Shown here: in pieces, positions 25,272-34,979 of the stretch
How the letters are laid out: every line of letters starts with the position of its first letter
Numbering within the stretch: position 1 is the stretch's first letter
Origin: an uncultured Saprospirales bacterium
GTDB lineage: Bacteria; Bacteroidota; Bacteroidia; Chitinophagales; JADIYW01
NCBI GenBank assembly: GCA_938008535.1
Contig: CALLKF010000114.1
Location: 1 to 64,000, forward strand
Direction: 5' to 3'
DNA length: 64,000 nt
The notes under the pieces: generated by a model
What the model saw: the letters and a program-made list of their open reading frames with translations, nothing else
Database searches by the model: none
Told to the model about the DNA's origin: nothing
Position numbers and translations under genes: made by a program

Positions 25272-26189
25272 TTATTTTATTTTAGCAATTATTTGATTGT
25301 TGTTAGATGTGCAAGTAAGTAAACCGTAACCACCAATTACATTCGTATAAAACCAAAAAGGCACATCATAAATATTATTGTTAAGCAATGCATGGTATTG
25401 ACGTTTGCTTTCTTTATCTAAATAAAAGGAAGCCGAATATTGACGAACAGAAATACCAACATACGCTTCAATTATACTGCTATCTGCATCAAACAATTTT
25501 GAGATTTCCAATATAAATGGTTTCGACTGACCATTAAAAACTGCGTCATCTATACGATTGTCTTCATAAATGTTGTTTGTTTTTATACCATTTATTGTAA
25601 ATATTTGTGCGTATTCTGTATTCCAACCTAAAACACTATCTGTTGCGTTTATCTTATAATATCTACTGTAATAATAAAACGGATACAACATATAAACATT
25701 GTGCTTACTGGCTGCATCAATTATTGTAAACTGTAGTTGACCATGCGTTGAATCTTTGTTTAAAACATACAATGGCAAACTTGAAACACTGACATTGGTT
25801 ACCGTGGTTAATGGTGGAACTGTATCAGTTGCGGTTATACTCGGAAAATTTGGGTGCGTTGCTTTAACTGTATAAATTCTTTCTGGCATTATGTGAATAG
25901 TAGAATCACCATAATAACTTGACTGACTGCTGATAAAATCTGGTACATATGTTAATGTGCTTATTTTATTGCTATTTTCATACAATTCAACAGTGGCATT
26001 TGATATAAATTGTAACATAAGAGAATCGCCAGGAAGTGCGCTTTCAAATAATTGTACTTTAATTTTATTATCTGTATCTAATTCTGCATTCAACGTCATT
26101 TGTTTAGCAATATCTGTATGTATTGGTAATACTTTTTCACAGCTGAACAATAAAAATGAAAGAATGTATAATAATATTTTATTTTTCAT
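25272..26189 (-). CDS. DUF4249 lipoprotein
   Basis: 305 residues with a lipobox (LLFSC, Cys17). DUF4249 features are present: a first beta domain with LNAELDTDNKIKVQLFES, then NATVELYENSNKISTLTY and an ERIYTVKATHPNFPSITA phrase. Members are surface lipoproteins encoded right after a TonB-dependent receptor, likely ligand-capturing partners of it, similar in layout to SusD/SusC. It overlaps the receptor gene by 11 bases. The ligand is unknown. Confidence 0.85.
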   Translation of the reverse strand: MKNKILLYILSFLLFSCEKVLPIHTDIAKQMTLNAELDTDNKIKVQLFESALPGDSLMLQFISNATVELYENSNKISTLTYVPDFISSQSSYYGDSTIHIMPERIYTVKATHPNFPSITATDTVPPLTTVTNVSVSSLPLYVLNKDSTHGQLQFTIIDAASKHNVYMLYPFYYYSRYYKINATDSVLGWNTEYAQIFTINGIKTNNIYEDNRIDDAVFNGQSKPFILEISKLFDADSSIIEAYVGISVRQYSASFYLDKESKRQYHALLNNNIYDVPFWFYTNVIGGYGLLTCTSNNNQIIAKIK

Positions 26190-28386
26190 TTGCTTTAATA
26201 GTAATGGTATAACTTAATGATGGTAAAATAGGAAACAAACTCAGCTGATAATAGGTTTTATCTACGGACCCAACTGATTTTTTAGTATACACTGAAAAAA
26301 CATTTTGTCTACTATATAGATTAAAAATACTAAAGTTGAATTGATGTGTTAATTGCTTTGTTTCTTTAGTATAGTTGAAACTGATATCCATCCGATGATA
26401 TTTTGGCAATACATAATCGTTCATGTTCGAATAAACTGGCAACCATTCGCCTGAGGCGTAATAGTATGCTTTTGGAATGGTAGTGCGTTGCCCAGAATTA
26501 AAGACCCAAGTTAACGAGACATCGAAATGTTTTTTGAAACGATAGGCAATCATGAGTGCCAAATCATGTCGTTTATCAAACTTGTAAAAAAATTCTTTAC
26601 CATTATTCAATGAATCAAAATGACGAGTGCTCCAAGCTAAATTATATCTTGCTGATGCAGTAATGTTTCCTTTTGATTTTGCAATAAAAAACTCAACACC
26701 ATACGCTTTTCCTGTACCATTTCTATATACTTGCGATTCAATACTTTGCTTACTTGATAAAAATCCAGCATTATTTTTATAATTAATTTGATTAAACATT
26801 TTTCTGTAATAAGCATCAACGCTCCATTGCCATTGTTTAATAGTTTGATGAATGCTTCCTGAAAAATTCAATGCCGTTTGTGGTTTTATATATTGAGATG
26901 TTGGCAACCAAACATCATACAAAATATCCGATTGTCTGCTATTGAGTAAATGCACATGTTGTGCAGTGTACATTACAGCACCAGAAATTACTAGATGCTT
27001 CGGCAATTTATATTGTAATTTAAATCTTCCTTCAGGTGTTGTATAGTGTTGTTTTTTTTGTTGATAAAAATTTAGATTAAATCCAACCGTAAGTTGCAGT
27101 AGTTTCCATGTAAATTCGTGTTGTGCATGTGCAGTTGCTAAAAAATAAGTAAACACTGGATAACTGTTTCCTGTTGTAGAATCGACATCTGGCACATTTG
27201 CTAAAATATCTTTGTAGTCGCGTTTAAAATTTATGTTTGATTGTAATACTTGCATACTATTCATAGATAATTGCAACCCAAAATCTGTACGATTACTATT
27301 ATTTGGTGTGAATATGATTTCTGATTTCAGAGAGAAAGTACGTACAAAAGATTTGATTTTGTGTAACCAAGTTGCGTCATAAATTTGGTTGCCTAAATAA
27401 TCAGTTGTTTCCTTTTCTGTTCTGTTAAAACGGATAGTATAATTTGAAAATAAAAGTTGATTTTTTAATCGCCATTTTTCTTTAGGTAAATAATTCCAAG
27501 TAAGTCCGTTACCAATATTCATCCATTGTAATTTGTTTTTATAATTGTATTTATTTTCTACCTTAGAAAAAGTAGTATCAATTGGTATGAATGATTCATT
27601 GCCAATCTCTTCAGATTGTAGATTATAAAAATCATGCGATAAAAAAAACGAATATTTAAGTTGGTGCTTGCCATTAAATGTATGCTGAATATTGGCATTC
27701 AAATCATAAAAATAATAAGCAATTTGGATACCAGCTCCTAAAGAATTCTTGTATGCTTTTTTAGATATTTTTTGTGAAATTGCACCTAAGAAACTTCCTC
27801 TACCATAAATAGAAAATGTGGTTTTCGGCGATTTTATCGGTCCATCTACCGAAAATTTAGCACTAATAATACCAAGTGTGATGCTTGTTTTAATTGCTTT
27901 ATTGTTGCCGTTTTTACTGTCAATTTCCATTGCTGTAGCCAACCTTCCTGCTTTTGTTGCAGGCACATAATTTTTATGAAATTGTAATTGTTCAATCGCT
28001 TCTCCATTTATGGTCGATAAAAAACCATATAAATGTGTAGCATTTAAAATTGGAATATTATCGTACAACAATAAATTCTGATCTGGACTTCCACCACGTA
28101 CAAAAAAACCTAACGCACCTTCGTTGCCACTTTGCACACCAGTTAAAAATTGTGTTGACTTTAACCAATCAGTTTCACCCATTATTCGAGGCAATTTATT
28201 GACATCGTTTGGTGTAAGTTTAAAAACACCTTGTTCATTTATCGTATTAGATGATGTTGCTTTTTTATCAGCAATTTCTATTTCCATTAAACGAATTGTT
28301 GAATCTAAAATAGCAGTAGAATCTTGAGCAAACAGAGCAGTTGCACATCTAAAAATGAGAAACAGAATAACAATACGATATAACAT
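26179..28386 (-). CDS. TonB-dependent outer-membrane receptor partnered with DUF4249
   Basis: 735 residues with a signal peptide (about 1-20). The plug domain at about 55-160 includes LTPNDVNKLPRIMGETDWLK, FFVRGGSPDQNLLLYDNIPI and YVPATKAGRLATAMEI; the remaining ~570 residues alternate short loops and amphipathic strands and end LSYTITIK. It lacks the N-terminal carboxypeptidase-regulatory repeat that many such receptors have. The pair of genes probably imports one unidentified substrate across the outer membrane with energy from TonB. Confidence 0.87.
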   Translation of the reverse strand: MLYRIVILFLIFRCATALFAQDSTAILDSTIRLMEIEIADKKATSSNTINEQGVFKLTPNDVNKLPRIMGETDWLKSTQFLTGVQSGNEGALGFFVRGGSPDQNLLLYDNIPILNATHLYGFLSTINGEAIEQLQFHKNYVPATKAGRLATAMEIDSKNGNNKAIKTSITLGIISAKFSVDGPIKSPKTTFSIYGRGSFLGAISQKISKKAYKNSLGAGIQIAYYFYDLNANIQHTFNGKHQLKYSFFLSHDFYNLQSEEIGNESFIPIDTTFSKVENKYNYKNKLQWMNIGNGLTWNYLPKEKWRLKNQLLFSNYTIRFNRTEKETTDYLGNQIYDATWLHKIKSFVRTFSLKSEIIFTPNNSNRTDFGLQLSMNSMQVLQSNINFKRDYKDILANVPDVDSTTGNSYPVFTYFLATAHAQHEFTWKLLQLTVGFNLNFYQQKKQHYTTPEGRFKLQYKLPKHLVISGAVMYTAQHVHLLNSRQSDILYDVWLPTSQYIKPQTALNFSGSIHQTIKQWQWSVDAYYRKMFNQINYKNNAGFLSSKQSIESQVYRNGTGKAYGVEFFIAKSKGNITASARYNLAWSTRHFDSLNNGKEFFYKFDKRHDLALMIAYRFKKHFDVSLTWVFNSGQRTTIPKAYYYASGEWLPVYSNMNDYVLPKYHRMDISFNYTKETKQLTHQFNFSIFNLYSRQNVFSVYTKKSVGSVDKTYYQLSLFPILPSLSYTITIKANEK

Positions 28387-28491
28387 ATATGATTGCCGCT
28401 AAGCTACGAATAATTTATTTAACTGTAGCAACACTTTTACAGAATGAAACTATTTCCGCATTTTTAACGTTATAAATTGACGTTAAACTAT

Positions 28492-28499
28492 TAAATTTG
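28492..28499 (+). promoter_or_regulatory. -7 element of the DUF4834 gene
   Basis: TAAATTTG ends four bases before the ATG at 28504, which predicts a transcript starting at or very near the start codon. No correctly spaced TTG was found. Confidence 0.5.
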
Positions 28500-28503
28500 T
28501 AGC

Positions 28504-28713
28504 ATGTTTCGCTTTTTTGAATTTCTTGTCTTTTTTCTGATTGGTTATAAAATCATCAGAATGGTTTTTGCTGAAATTAAACCGCAACAAAAAGTTCGTT
28601 CGACAACGCAAAATCAACACGTAAATTCAAATACCTATCAACAACGCACCACGCCAAAAACTGCTTCCAATTTCGATGATGCTGAATTTATTGAGTATGA
28701 AGAAGTGAAGTAA
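28504..28713 (+). CDS. DUF4834 family small membrane protein
   Basis: 69 residues: an N-terminal hydrophobic helix (FFEFLVFFLIGYKIIRMVF), a Gln/Thr-rich spacer, and an acidic tail FDDAEFIEYEEVK. This is the layout of DUF4834 proteins of Bacteroidota, which often lie just ahead of yqeY-like or small housekeeping genes. The function is unknown. YqeY follows 96 bases downstream. Confidence 0.7.
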   Translation: MFRFFEFLVFFLIGYKIIRMVFAEIKPQQKVRSTTQNQHVNSNTYQQRTTPKTASNFDDAEFIEYEEVK

Positions 28714-28809
28714 AATAGTTGTTAGTCATGAGTCGTGAGTTATCAGCCAAATTTTGTATTTTCGCATTGTTAAATTATTTCATCAATTAATTATTTAATT
28801 AAAATTATC

Positions 28810-29259
28810 ATGTCATTAGATCAAAATATAAACAACGAATTAAAGGAAGCGATGCTTTCTAAAAATGAAGTAAAATTGCGTACCATTAAAGCCATTAAAG
28901 CTGCTTTCTTAATTGCAAAAACTGAAAAAGGTGCAACAGGTGAAATTACGCAAGAACAGGAAATAAAAATCTTACAAAAGTTATTTAATCAACGCAAAGA
29001 ATCGTTTGAAATTTTTACAAAGGAAAATCGTGCAGAATTAGCAGTTCGTGAGAAAGAAGAAATGGATGTCATTACTTCCTATTTGCCTGCGCAAATGAGC
29101 GATGATGATTTGAAAAATATTGTAAAAGAAACCATTGCAGAAACTGGTGCCACTTCCGTAAAAGATATGGGAAAAGTGATTGGTTCTGTTTCTAAAAAAG
29201 TAGCTGGACAAGCAGAAGGTGCTCGCATTTCATCGTTGGTGAAAGAATTATTAGGATAA
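28810..29259 (+). CDS. yqeY: GatB/YqeY domain protein
   Basis: 149 residues, complete for the family: SLDQNINNELKEAMLSKNEVKL, split by the LRTIKAIKAAF helix, an IKILQKLFNQRKESFEIF segment, and GKVIGSVSKKVAGQAEGARIS at the C-terminus. YqeY resembles the tRNA-binding tail of GatB and is thought to assist tRNA-related metabolism; a direct amidotransferase role is not shown. Convergent with the saccharopine dehydrogenase-like gene (7 bases apart). Confidence 0.88.
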   Translation: MSLDQNINNELKEAMLSKNEVKLRTIKAIKAAFLIAKTEKGATGEITQEQEIKILQKLFNQRKESFEIFTKENRAELAVREKEEMDVITSYLPAQMSDDDLKNIVKETIAETGATSVKDMGKVIGSVSKKVAGQAEGARISSLVKELLG

Positions 29260-29266
29260 ACAAGAA

Positions 29267-30310
29267 TTACACAAATTTCGTATTTGGCATTTCTAAAATC
29301 AATTCATAGCCAAATAATTTTGCTGGTGTTTGATAACCACTTTCCAGTTTATTATTTAGTACTTTTTGTGTAATAATTAAAGCCATTTCTGCAGTTAAAA
29401 AATAACCTTCGCGTGTTTCTAATCGTGCTTCTTTCGTCAGTCCATTAGCGTTGGTCACTTTTCCATAAATTAATGATTTTCCATTTTCTAGTTGTTGAGC
29501 AGTTGGTCCAACAATATTTTTATCTACATATTTTTGAATTTGATTCTTCACAAAACCCAATCGTACAATTGGATTAAATAAAAATTGCATTTTCATCATA
29601 TTATAGCTGCTTTTTGGAACGCCAGTAAATACCATTATGTTTGGAATAGCTGTCGTAGTGAATGCAGTTGAAACGTCGCCCCAAGGAATGGTCATTGCAA
29701 AATGTTTTTTTATTCCGAAATCAATAACTTTACCTAATTGTCCGGTTGGTTTGGTGACAATTTTTCCATTTTCACGAATAGCACCTGAACGACCTAATCC
29801 TTCTACCATAGTGCTCATAGTGCCATGCGAAATGCTGCCACCTAATCCTAAAAATGCTAATTCTAAGTGTGTTGCATCTGGCATTTGAGTGTGTAAATAT
29901 TTTGCCATGCAATCAGTTGGCACTACATCAAATCCAACACCAGACATCACAATTAAATTTTTATCTTTTGCTTGCTGATGGTATGATTTTGCTAATTCAA
30001 ACACTTCGATTTCACCAGTTATATCTAAGTAATGCGTTCCTGCTTGCAAACACGCTTTAATCATTGGTTTCGCTGTTCTGCTAAATGGTCCAGCGCAATT
30101 TAATACCAAAGGAAATGATTTTAAATGCATTGCAATTTCATCTATATTATCTAAGCCAAAAACCAAATAATCCAATCCAAACTCTTTTGCTAATGGTTGA
30201 ATTTTATTTTCCGTTCTTCCAGCAAGTGTTGGCTTTAGGCCTTGTTTTACTGCACGTTCAACAATTAGTTTGCCTGTATATCCGCTGGCACCGTAAATTA
30301 AAAATGACAT
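29267..30310 (-). CDS. Saccharopine dehydrogenase-like NAD(P)-binding oxidoreductase
   Basis: 347 residues. The N-terminal Rossmann motif is IYGASGYTGKLIVERA (residues 5-20), and LNCAGPFSRTAKPMIKACLQ then GTHYLDITGE are typical of the trans-acting enoyl reductase/saccharopine dehydrogenase NADP-binding family. In mycobacteria such proteins reduce polyketide double bonds; in Bacteroidota the substrate is unknown and lysine-pathway function is unlikely on context. Minus strand, same direction as the protease gene 31 bases upstream. Confidence 0.8.
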   Translation of the reverse strand: MSFLIYGASGYTGKLIVERAVKQGLKPTLAGRTENKIQPLAKEFGLDYLVFGLDNIDEIAMHLKSFPLVLNCAGPFSRTAKPMIKACLQAGTHYLDITGEIEVFELAKSYHQQAKDKNLIVMSGVGFDVVPTDCMAKYLHTQMPDATHLELAFLGLGGSISHGTMSTMVEGLGRSGAIRENGKIVTKPTGQLGKVIDFGIKKHFAMTIPWGDVSTAFTTTAIPNIMVFTGVPKSSYNMMKMQFLFNPIVRLGFVKNQIQKYVDKNIVGPTAQQLENGKSLIYGKVTNANGLTKEARLETREGYFLTAEMALIITQKVLNNKLESGYQTPAKLFGYELILEMPNTKFV

Positions 30311-30341
30311 AATATTATATGTTTAGATGAAATAAATTTGG

Positions 30342-31898
30342 CTACTTATTAATCTCAACGATACTAACCACTGCTTTGGTTTCGCTTTCTGCTACAAATC
30401 CAATTCTTCCTTTATCTGACGTGTATTGTACATTGGTTAGTGCTTGTCCTTGAAGCGCGTTCATCACTTTTGATTTGTAGTCGCCTTGTGCTGAATTAAT
30501 TACTGTATTCAGTTTTGAATAATCTAATGGCTCTTTCGTTGTTACAATTGCCATCATATCTTTTGTTCCGATATTATCCACTTGCAACGATTGACTTTTT
30601 GGAAACAATCGATAACCAGTGATACCACAAAATGCTGTATGTTTCGGTGTATAAGGAAATAATACATAGCTACTTCCATCTGTTTCTTGTCCAAAAATAT
30701 ACACATAACATTCTACCGAATTTTGCAATTCAATTTTAAACTTCGTGCCTTTTGCCACAGTTTGTGTTGATGTAAATACATTGCCGTTGTTTTTTAAAGG
30801 AATGTATTGCTTTGTATCATTATTTACTAAACCAATGGCGCAAGCAAATTTGCGAGCAGCCATTTCGCCACGTTTGGGCAACGGCTGCAAAGCATACGCT
30901 TCTCTATTAAAGTGTAAAAAATCTTTGTAACCTATCCAAGCAACACCATTCTCGCCCCATTCTGGGCCCCAACTATTCATAATTTGGAATGCTTGCATTC
31001 TATCATCATAACCGATAATACACATGCAATGTCCACCAAAACCTTCCATGCTATAATCATCTTCGGTTGGTTGCCACATTTTTTTACCAAGCATATCTTG
31101 CATAAAACTTCCACCAACCATCATTCCACATACTACTGGTGCGCCTTTTGCTAAATATTGTTTAATAGCGAAAAAATCAGTTTCCTGATCATTGCCATCT
31201 TTACTCAACCGTTCAAAGCCGCGTATTTTATAGTTTTGTGCAAATTGAATAAGTTGTTGATCTGGTTCACGCGAACAAGACTGATCTGTGTAACCAAAAT
31301 TTTTCAACGGCACATCACCATATTCTGACATTACTTTCATGGCGTTTGGAATAATAGCACCCTGACATTCACTGTTTCCAATTTGATTATATACAAAAGA
31401 TGGACTCATGGCAATGTCATCTGGATTTTGTCCAGTTGACGATGCTTCTAAAATAGTGCGCGCTGCGTAAGAGCTGCCCCAACCTACGCACGAACCTTGC
31501 TCACCTTGATTCATACGTGATGGCGCAAATTCCAATAAACTCACCATTTCTGGTAATGGATTTTTCTCGTATTCTGAAAGAGCTGCAGCTATATCAGTTT
31601 TGCTATATTCCACTGGATCTAATTTTGCGCCAGTTGCCAATTGATTAGCTGATGATGCTGATGATGGATTGCCTCCACCAATAAATCCACCTTTATACAT
31701 AAAAAATGCACCAACTAATAAAAGTGGAATTCCTATTAATGGTTTTTTAAATACAAATCTTAAAATTATTGGCAAAAATGCAGTTAGGCAACCACCTCCT
31801 GCAGAACCGCTACCGCCACGCGAGCCACCACCACTATTATCATTTGAAGGAATAAAATCTTGCGATTGATTGTCATCGTCGACCATTCTAATTGGCAT
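30342..31898 (-). CDS. Membrane-anchored papain-like (C1) cysteine peptidase
   Basis: 518 residues. The N-terminus is a Gly/Ser-rich cytoplasmic tail (GGGSRGGSGSAGGG) and one transmembrane helix at about 53-68, giving a type II topology. The C1 core shows Gln131 and Cys137 in QGEQGSCVGWG, the His near 291 in GGHCMCIIGYD, and the Asn near 308 in NSWGPEWGENG, so all four catalytic-site residues are present. A C-terminal module from about 360 (ECYVYIFGQETDGSSYVLFP) resembles the DUF4384 beta domain. It likely cleaves proteins at the outer face of the inner membrane; target unknown. Confidence 0.85.
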   Translation of the reverse strand: MPIRMVDDDNQSQDFIPSNDNSGGGSRGGSGSAGGGCLTAFLPIILRFVFKKPLIGIPLLLVGAFFMYKGGFIGGGNPSSASSANQLATGAKLDPVEYSKTDIAAALSEYEKNPLPEMVSLLEFAPSRMNQGEQGSCVGWGSSYAARTILEASSTGQNPDDIAMSPSFVYNQIGNSECQGAIIPNAMKVMSEYGDVPLKNFGYTDQSCSREPDQQLIQFAQNYKIRGFERLSKDGNDQETDFFAIKQYLAKGAPVVCGMMVGGSFMQDMLGKKMWQPTEDDYSMEGFGGHCMCIIGYDDRMQAFQIMNSWGPEWGENGVAWIGYKDFLHFNREAYALQPLPKRGEMAARKFACAIGLVNNDTKQYIPLKNNGNVFTSTQTVAKGTKFKIELQNSVECYVYIFGQETDGSSYVLFPYTPKHTAFCGITGYRLFPKSQSLQVDNIGTKDMMAIVTTKEPLDYSKLNTVINSAQGDYKSKVMNALQGQALTNVQYTSDKGRIGFVAESETKAVVSIVEINK

Positions 31899-31997
31899 AA
31901 GTATAAATTTTAGAACGGAAAATTAAGAAAATTGATTGAGAATGAATAAGATTATTTAAACCACGTTGATATTTATTTCTTATTGATTTTTGATGAA

Positions 31998-32615
31998 TTA
32001 AGAATGTATGAACATCAAACCAATCATTTGTCCGAAAATGCCGACTAAAAAACCTGTATAAACTTCGCGCATAGTGTGCGCTTCTGTATATAAACGTGCG
32101 GTTGCCACCAAGCCAGTTACAATAATTATCAGTAGAAAAATATAGCTGATATCAACGCGCGAAACCATCGTTAATAATAGTATAGAAATTAATGCGCCGC
32201 TAATGCCAACCATATGCAAACTAAGTTTATGAAAAATATTTATTACGAAAGAAATAAATAGAGATGCTAAAGTACCGAACATAAAAATGCGTATCATCAC
32301 AGGAAAATGTTTGCTTTTAAAAAGCATAAATGTCCATAAATAAAAAATGATGGTAATGATTAAAGGTATGATGCGTTGTTTTGGATCAGGCATTTCCAAA
32401 TCATCAATAAAATCAAGCTTTCTAAGCATTAAGATGGCAATTGCCGGAAATACGAACGTATATAAAAACACTGGAACAATTGGGTTAATGTTACTAAAAT
32501 CTTCTTTAACTTTTACAAACCAATAGAAGTTAGTAAAATACATGATCATCGTTATCCAAGTTACGATAAGTAATGGATGAAAAATAATGGCTGTTATTTT
32601 GGAGATGGTTTTCAT
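31998..32615 (-). CDS. PAP2-like integral membrane protein
   Basis: 205 residues with about six predicted transmembrane segments. Late motifs LHMVGISG and ARLYTEAHTMREVYTGFLVG echo the PSGH and SRxxxxxH signatures of type 2 phosphatidic acid phosphatases (Ser/His then Arg/His), though the KxxxxxxRP signature is only partly represented by PDPKQRIIP. It may be a lipid or undecaprenyl phosphatase or a degenerate relative. It overlaps the TonB-like gene by one base and is probably translated with it. Confidence 0.65.
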   Translation of the reverse strand: MKTISKITAIIFHPLLIVTWITMIMYFTNFYWFVKVKEDFSNINPIVPVFLYTFVFPAIAILMLRKLDFIDDLEMPDPKQRIIPLIITIIFYLWTFMLFKSKHFPVMIRIFMFGTLASLFISFVINIFHKLSLHMVGISGALISILLLTMVSRVDISYIFLLIIIVTGLVATARLYTEAHTMREVYTGFLVGIFGQMIGLMFIHS

Positions 32616-33364
32616 TAAAATTCTATTAGTATTACAGTTTTAGATGCTACAGATTTTTTATTAAACATCGCAGGATACCAATTTGGCATTGACTTTATGC
32701 GTTCAAGAGCATAAGCAATATTTTTTTTATTTTTTGTGTTTGTTTCAAGGATAATAACATTGCTTATTTTTCCAAGTTCATCAATTGTAATGAGTGTTTT
32801 GATAAATAATTTTTTATTTTTTTCATTTTTTGATTTCTGTAATTTTGAAATAATATCTTGTTTATAAAATTCTAACTGCACGTTTCCACCTTGATAAACT
32901 GCAATTTGATCAGGATTACTTGTATAATCTTCACCATCTAATTTAAATGTTATTGGCAATGTATAATATGTTTTTACTGGCTTTCCTTTTTGTGAGCCAG
33001 GTGACCATTTTGGCATTTTATTTATTACACGGACTGCTTCTTCAGCGCAACCACCACCAACACCGTCTTTTAAAACTGCAGGTTCTTTCACCGTTCCATC
33101 AATATCAATATAAAATTTTACAATTACTTTTCCTTGTAATCCATTTTCTCTAGCCAATGCTGGATATCTAATGTTTTTAGCTAAGAATTTCATTAATTCT
33201 GGAACTCCACCAGGATATGTTGGCATTATTTCTGCTCTATCAAAAATTTCAGTAAATGTTGAGGTATCTGTTTTTATGGAAACAGTATCTAACCTTAATT
33301 CATTTTTTGAAAATGAAAATAAAATGGTAAAAATAAATGCAATTGAGAAAACGATTTTTTTCAT
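32615..33364 (-). CDS. TonB C-terminal domain protein with signal peptide
   Basis: 249 residues with a signal peptide (KKIVFSIAFIFTILFSFS). The TonB domain at about 50-145 (YPALARENGLQGKVIVKFYI ... MPKWSPGSQKGKPVKTYYTL) closely resembles that of 9923-10834, and a second, more divergent TonB-like repeat seems to fill about 170-249 (LITIDELGKISNVIILETN ... MPNWYPAMFNKKSV). No membrane anchor or proline linker, so energy transduction is unlikely. It is followed by the PAP2-like gene and preceded by rpoN at 31 bases, which suggests one operon. Confidence 0.8.
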   Translation of the reverse strand: MKKIVFSIAFIFTILFSFSKNELRLDTVSIKTDTSTFTEIFDRAEIMPTYPGGVPELMKFLAKNIRYPALARENGLQGKVIVKFYIDIDGTVKEPAVLKDGVGGGCAEEAVRVINKMPKWSPGSQKGKPVKTYYTLPITFKLDGEDYTSNPDQIAVYQGGNVQLEFYKQDIISKLQKSKNEKNKKLFIKTLITIDELGKISNVIILETNTKNKKNIAYALERIKSMPNWYPAMFNKKSVASKTVILIEF

Positions 33365-33395
33365 GTTGATTTTTATTTATGATGTAAACACATCA

Positions 33396-34874
33396 CTATA
33401 ATTCTTTTCGTAATCGTGCCACTGGAATATTGAGTTGTTCTCTATATTTTGCAACGGTTCGGCGCGCGATGTTGTATCCTTTTTCTTTTAATTTTTCAGT
33501 CAGATCTTCATCGCTTAATGGTTTTGATTTTGATTCTGCTGTGATAAATCCTTCTAAAATCATTTTCACTTCGCGTGTTGAAACTTCTTCACCACTTTCC
33601 ATTTGCAAACCTTCTGAGAAAAAATGTTTTAAAGAAAATACGCCAAATTCAGTCTGGCAATATTTGCTGTTTGCCACGCGCGAAACTGTTGAAATATCTA
33701 AGCTGGTAATTTCTGCAATGTCTTTCAAAATCATCGGTCGCAATTTCATTTCATCGCCACTTAAAAAATATTCTTTCTGGAAAAAAACAATTGCTTCCAT
33801 CGTAACAAATAACGTGTGCTGACGTTGTTTTATAGCATCGATAAACCATTTTGCAGCATCAATTTTTTGCTTGATAAACACAACCGCCTCCTTTTGTTTT
33901 TTATCTTTCATCGCACCTTTTCCATACGAAGTCAGCATTTCTTTAAACGAATCACTGATGCGTAAATCTGGCGCATTTTTTCCATTCAACAATACTTCTA
34001 ATTCACCGTTATTATTTTCAACGGTAAAATCAGGAATAATCGTTTGGTGATTGATAGAACTCGAAGATTCGCCTGCACCACCTGGTTTTGGATTCAGGTG
34101 CAAAATTTCATCGATCGATTTTTTCAAGGTCGGTTCATCGATATCCAAAGCACGCAACAGTTTGTCGTAATGTTTTTTTGTAAACGCTTCAAAATGATCT
34201 TCAATAATTTTTTGTGCAATTTTTACACTTGGTGTTTTAGTGCGTCTTTCCAACTGCAGCAACAAACATTCCTGCAAATTGCGCGCACCAACGCCTGGTG
34301 GATCGAAACGCTGAATCAGTTTCAGTACTTCTTCAATTTCTGCTTCTGTTGTAGTCAAGTTTTTTTGAAAAGCTAAATCATCAACAATGGCATCTAACTC
34401 GCGGCGCAAGTAACCATCATCATCAATGCTGCCAACCAGTTGATCGGCAATTTCCCATTCTTTTTCGTCCATTTCAAGCAAAGCCAATTGCTCATCTAAA
34501 AAATCGTGAAAGGATTTTCCAATGGCGAATGGTGTTTGTTTTTTTTCTTCTTTGCCTTTATAATCATCACCATCATTATAATAATCGGTATCATCTTTAG
34601 TATATTCCTGTACGTCTAAACTGTCTGCAAAATCATCTTCTGCGTTGCTTTCTTCAAATTGTTCGTCTTCTTCATCGCGGATTTGTTCCGGTTCTGACAA
34701 GTCTTCTTTTTCATCATAATCAGATAAACTTTCTTCCAAAGCCGGATTGATCTCTAATTCTTCTTTTATACGTTGTTCTAAATTCGCGGTTGGAACTTGT
34801 AATAATTTCATCAGCTGTATCTGTTGTGGTGACAGCTTTTGTAATAATTTTTGTGATAGACGTTGATTGAGCAT
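33396..34874 (-). CDS. rpoN: RNA polymerase sigma-54 factor
   Basis: 492 residues. The Gln/Leu-rich activator-interacting region I is at the N-terminus (LSQKLLQKLSPQQIQLMKLL), followed by an acidic region II (about 55-105), the core-binding domain, a helix-turn-helix (LDISTVSRVANSKY) and the RpoN box (ARRTVAKYREQLNIPVARLR) near the C-terminus. Sigma-54 needs an AAA+ activator and recognises GG-N10-GC promoters. No activator gene is in this window. The lack of a Met deletion or truncation suggests a functional gene. Confidence 0.95.
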   Translation of the reverse strand: MLNQRLSQKLLQKLSPQQIQLMKLLQVPTANLEQRIKEELEINPALEESLSDYDEKEDLSEPEQIRDEEDEQFEESNAEDDFADSLDVQEYTKDDTDYYNDGDDYKGKEEKKQTPFAIGKSFHDFLDEQLALLEMDEKEWEIADQLVGSIDDDGYLRRELDAIVDDLAFQKNLTTTEAEIEEVLKLIQRFDPPGVGARNLQECLLLQLERRTKTPSVKIAQKIIEDHFEAFTKKHYDKLLRALDIDEPTLKKSIDEILHLNPKPGGAGESSSSINHQTIIPDFTVENNNGELEVLLNGKNAPDLRISDSFKEMLTSYGKGAMKDKKQKEAVVFIKQKIDAAKWFIDAIKQRQHTLFVTMEAIVFFQKEYFLSGDEMKLRPMILKDIAEITSLDISTVSRVANSKYCQTEFGVFSLKHFFSEGLQMESGEEVSTREVKMILEGFITAESKSKPLSDEDLTEKLKEKGYNIARRTVAKYREQLNIPVARLRKEL

Positions 34875-34924
34875 GTATTGATTTCCGAATTGAGATGTAC
34901 GATTTACGATTTAAAATAACAAGA

Positions 34925-34960
34925 CAAAAATACTAAAATGAAATTGGATTGAAATGCAAA
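34925..34960 (-). promoter_or_regulatory. rpoN promoter
   Basis: Minus-strand TATTTTTG (34925-34932) fits TAnnTTTG; TTTG at 34957-34960 is 24 bases upstream, slightly longer than usual. Confidence 0.55.
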
Positions 34961-34979
34961 ATAATCTCAAACAAACAGA

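Noticed and set aside
28757..28764. TATTTTCG as promoter for yqeY
   Set aside because: Plausible -7 variant but 45 bases from the ATG and without a matching -33 element, so not listed as a feature.
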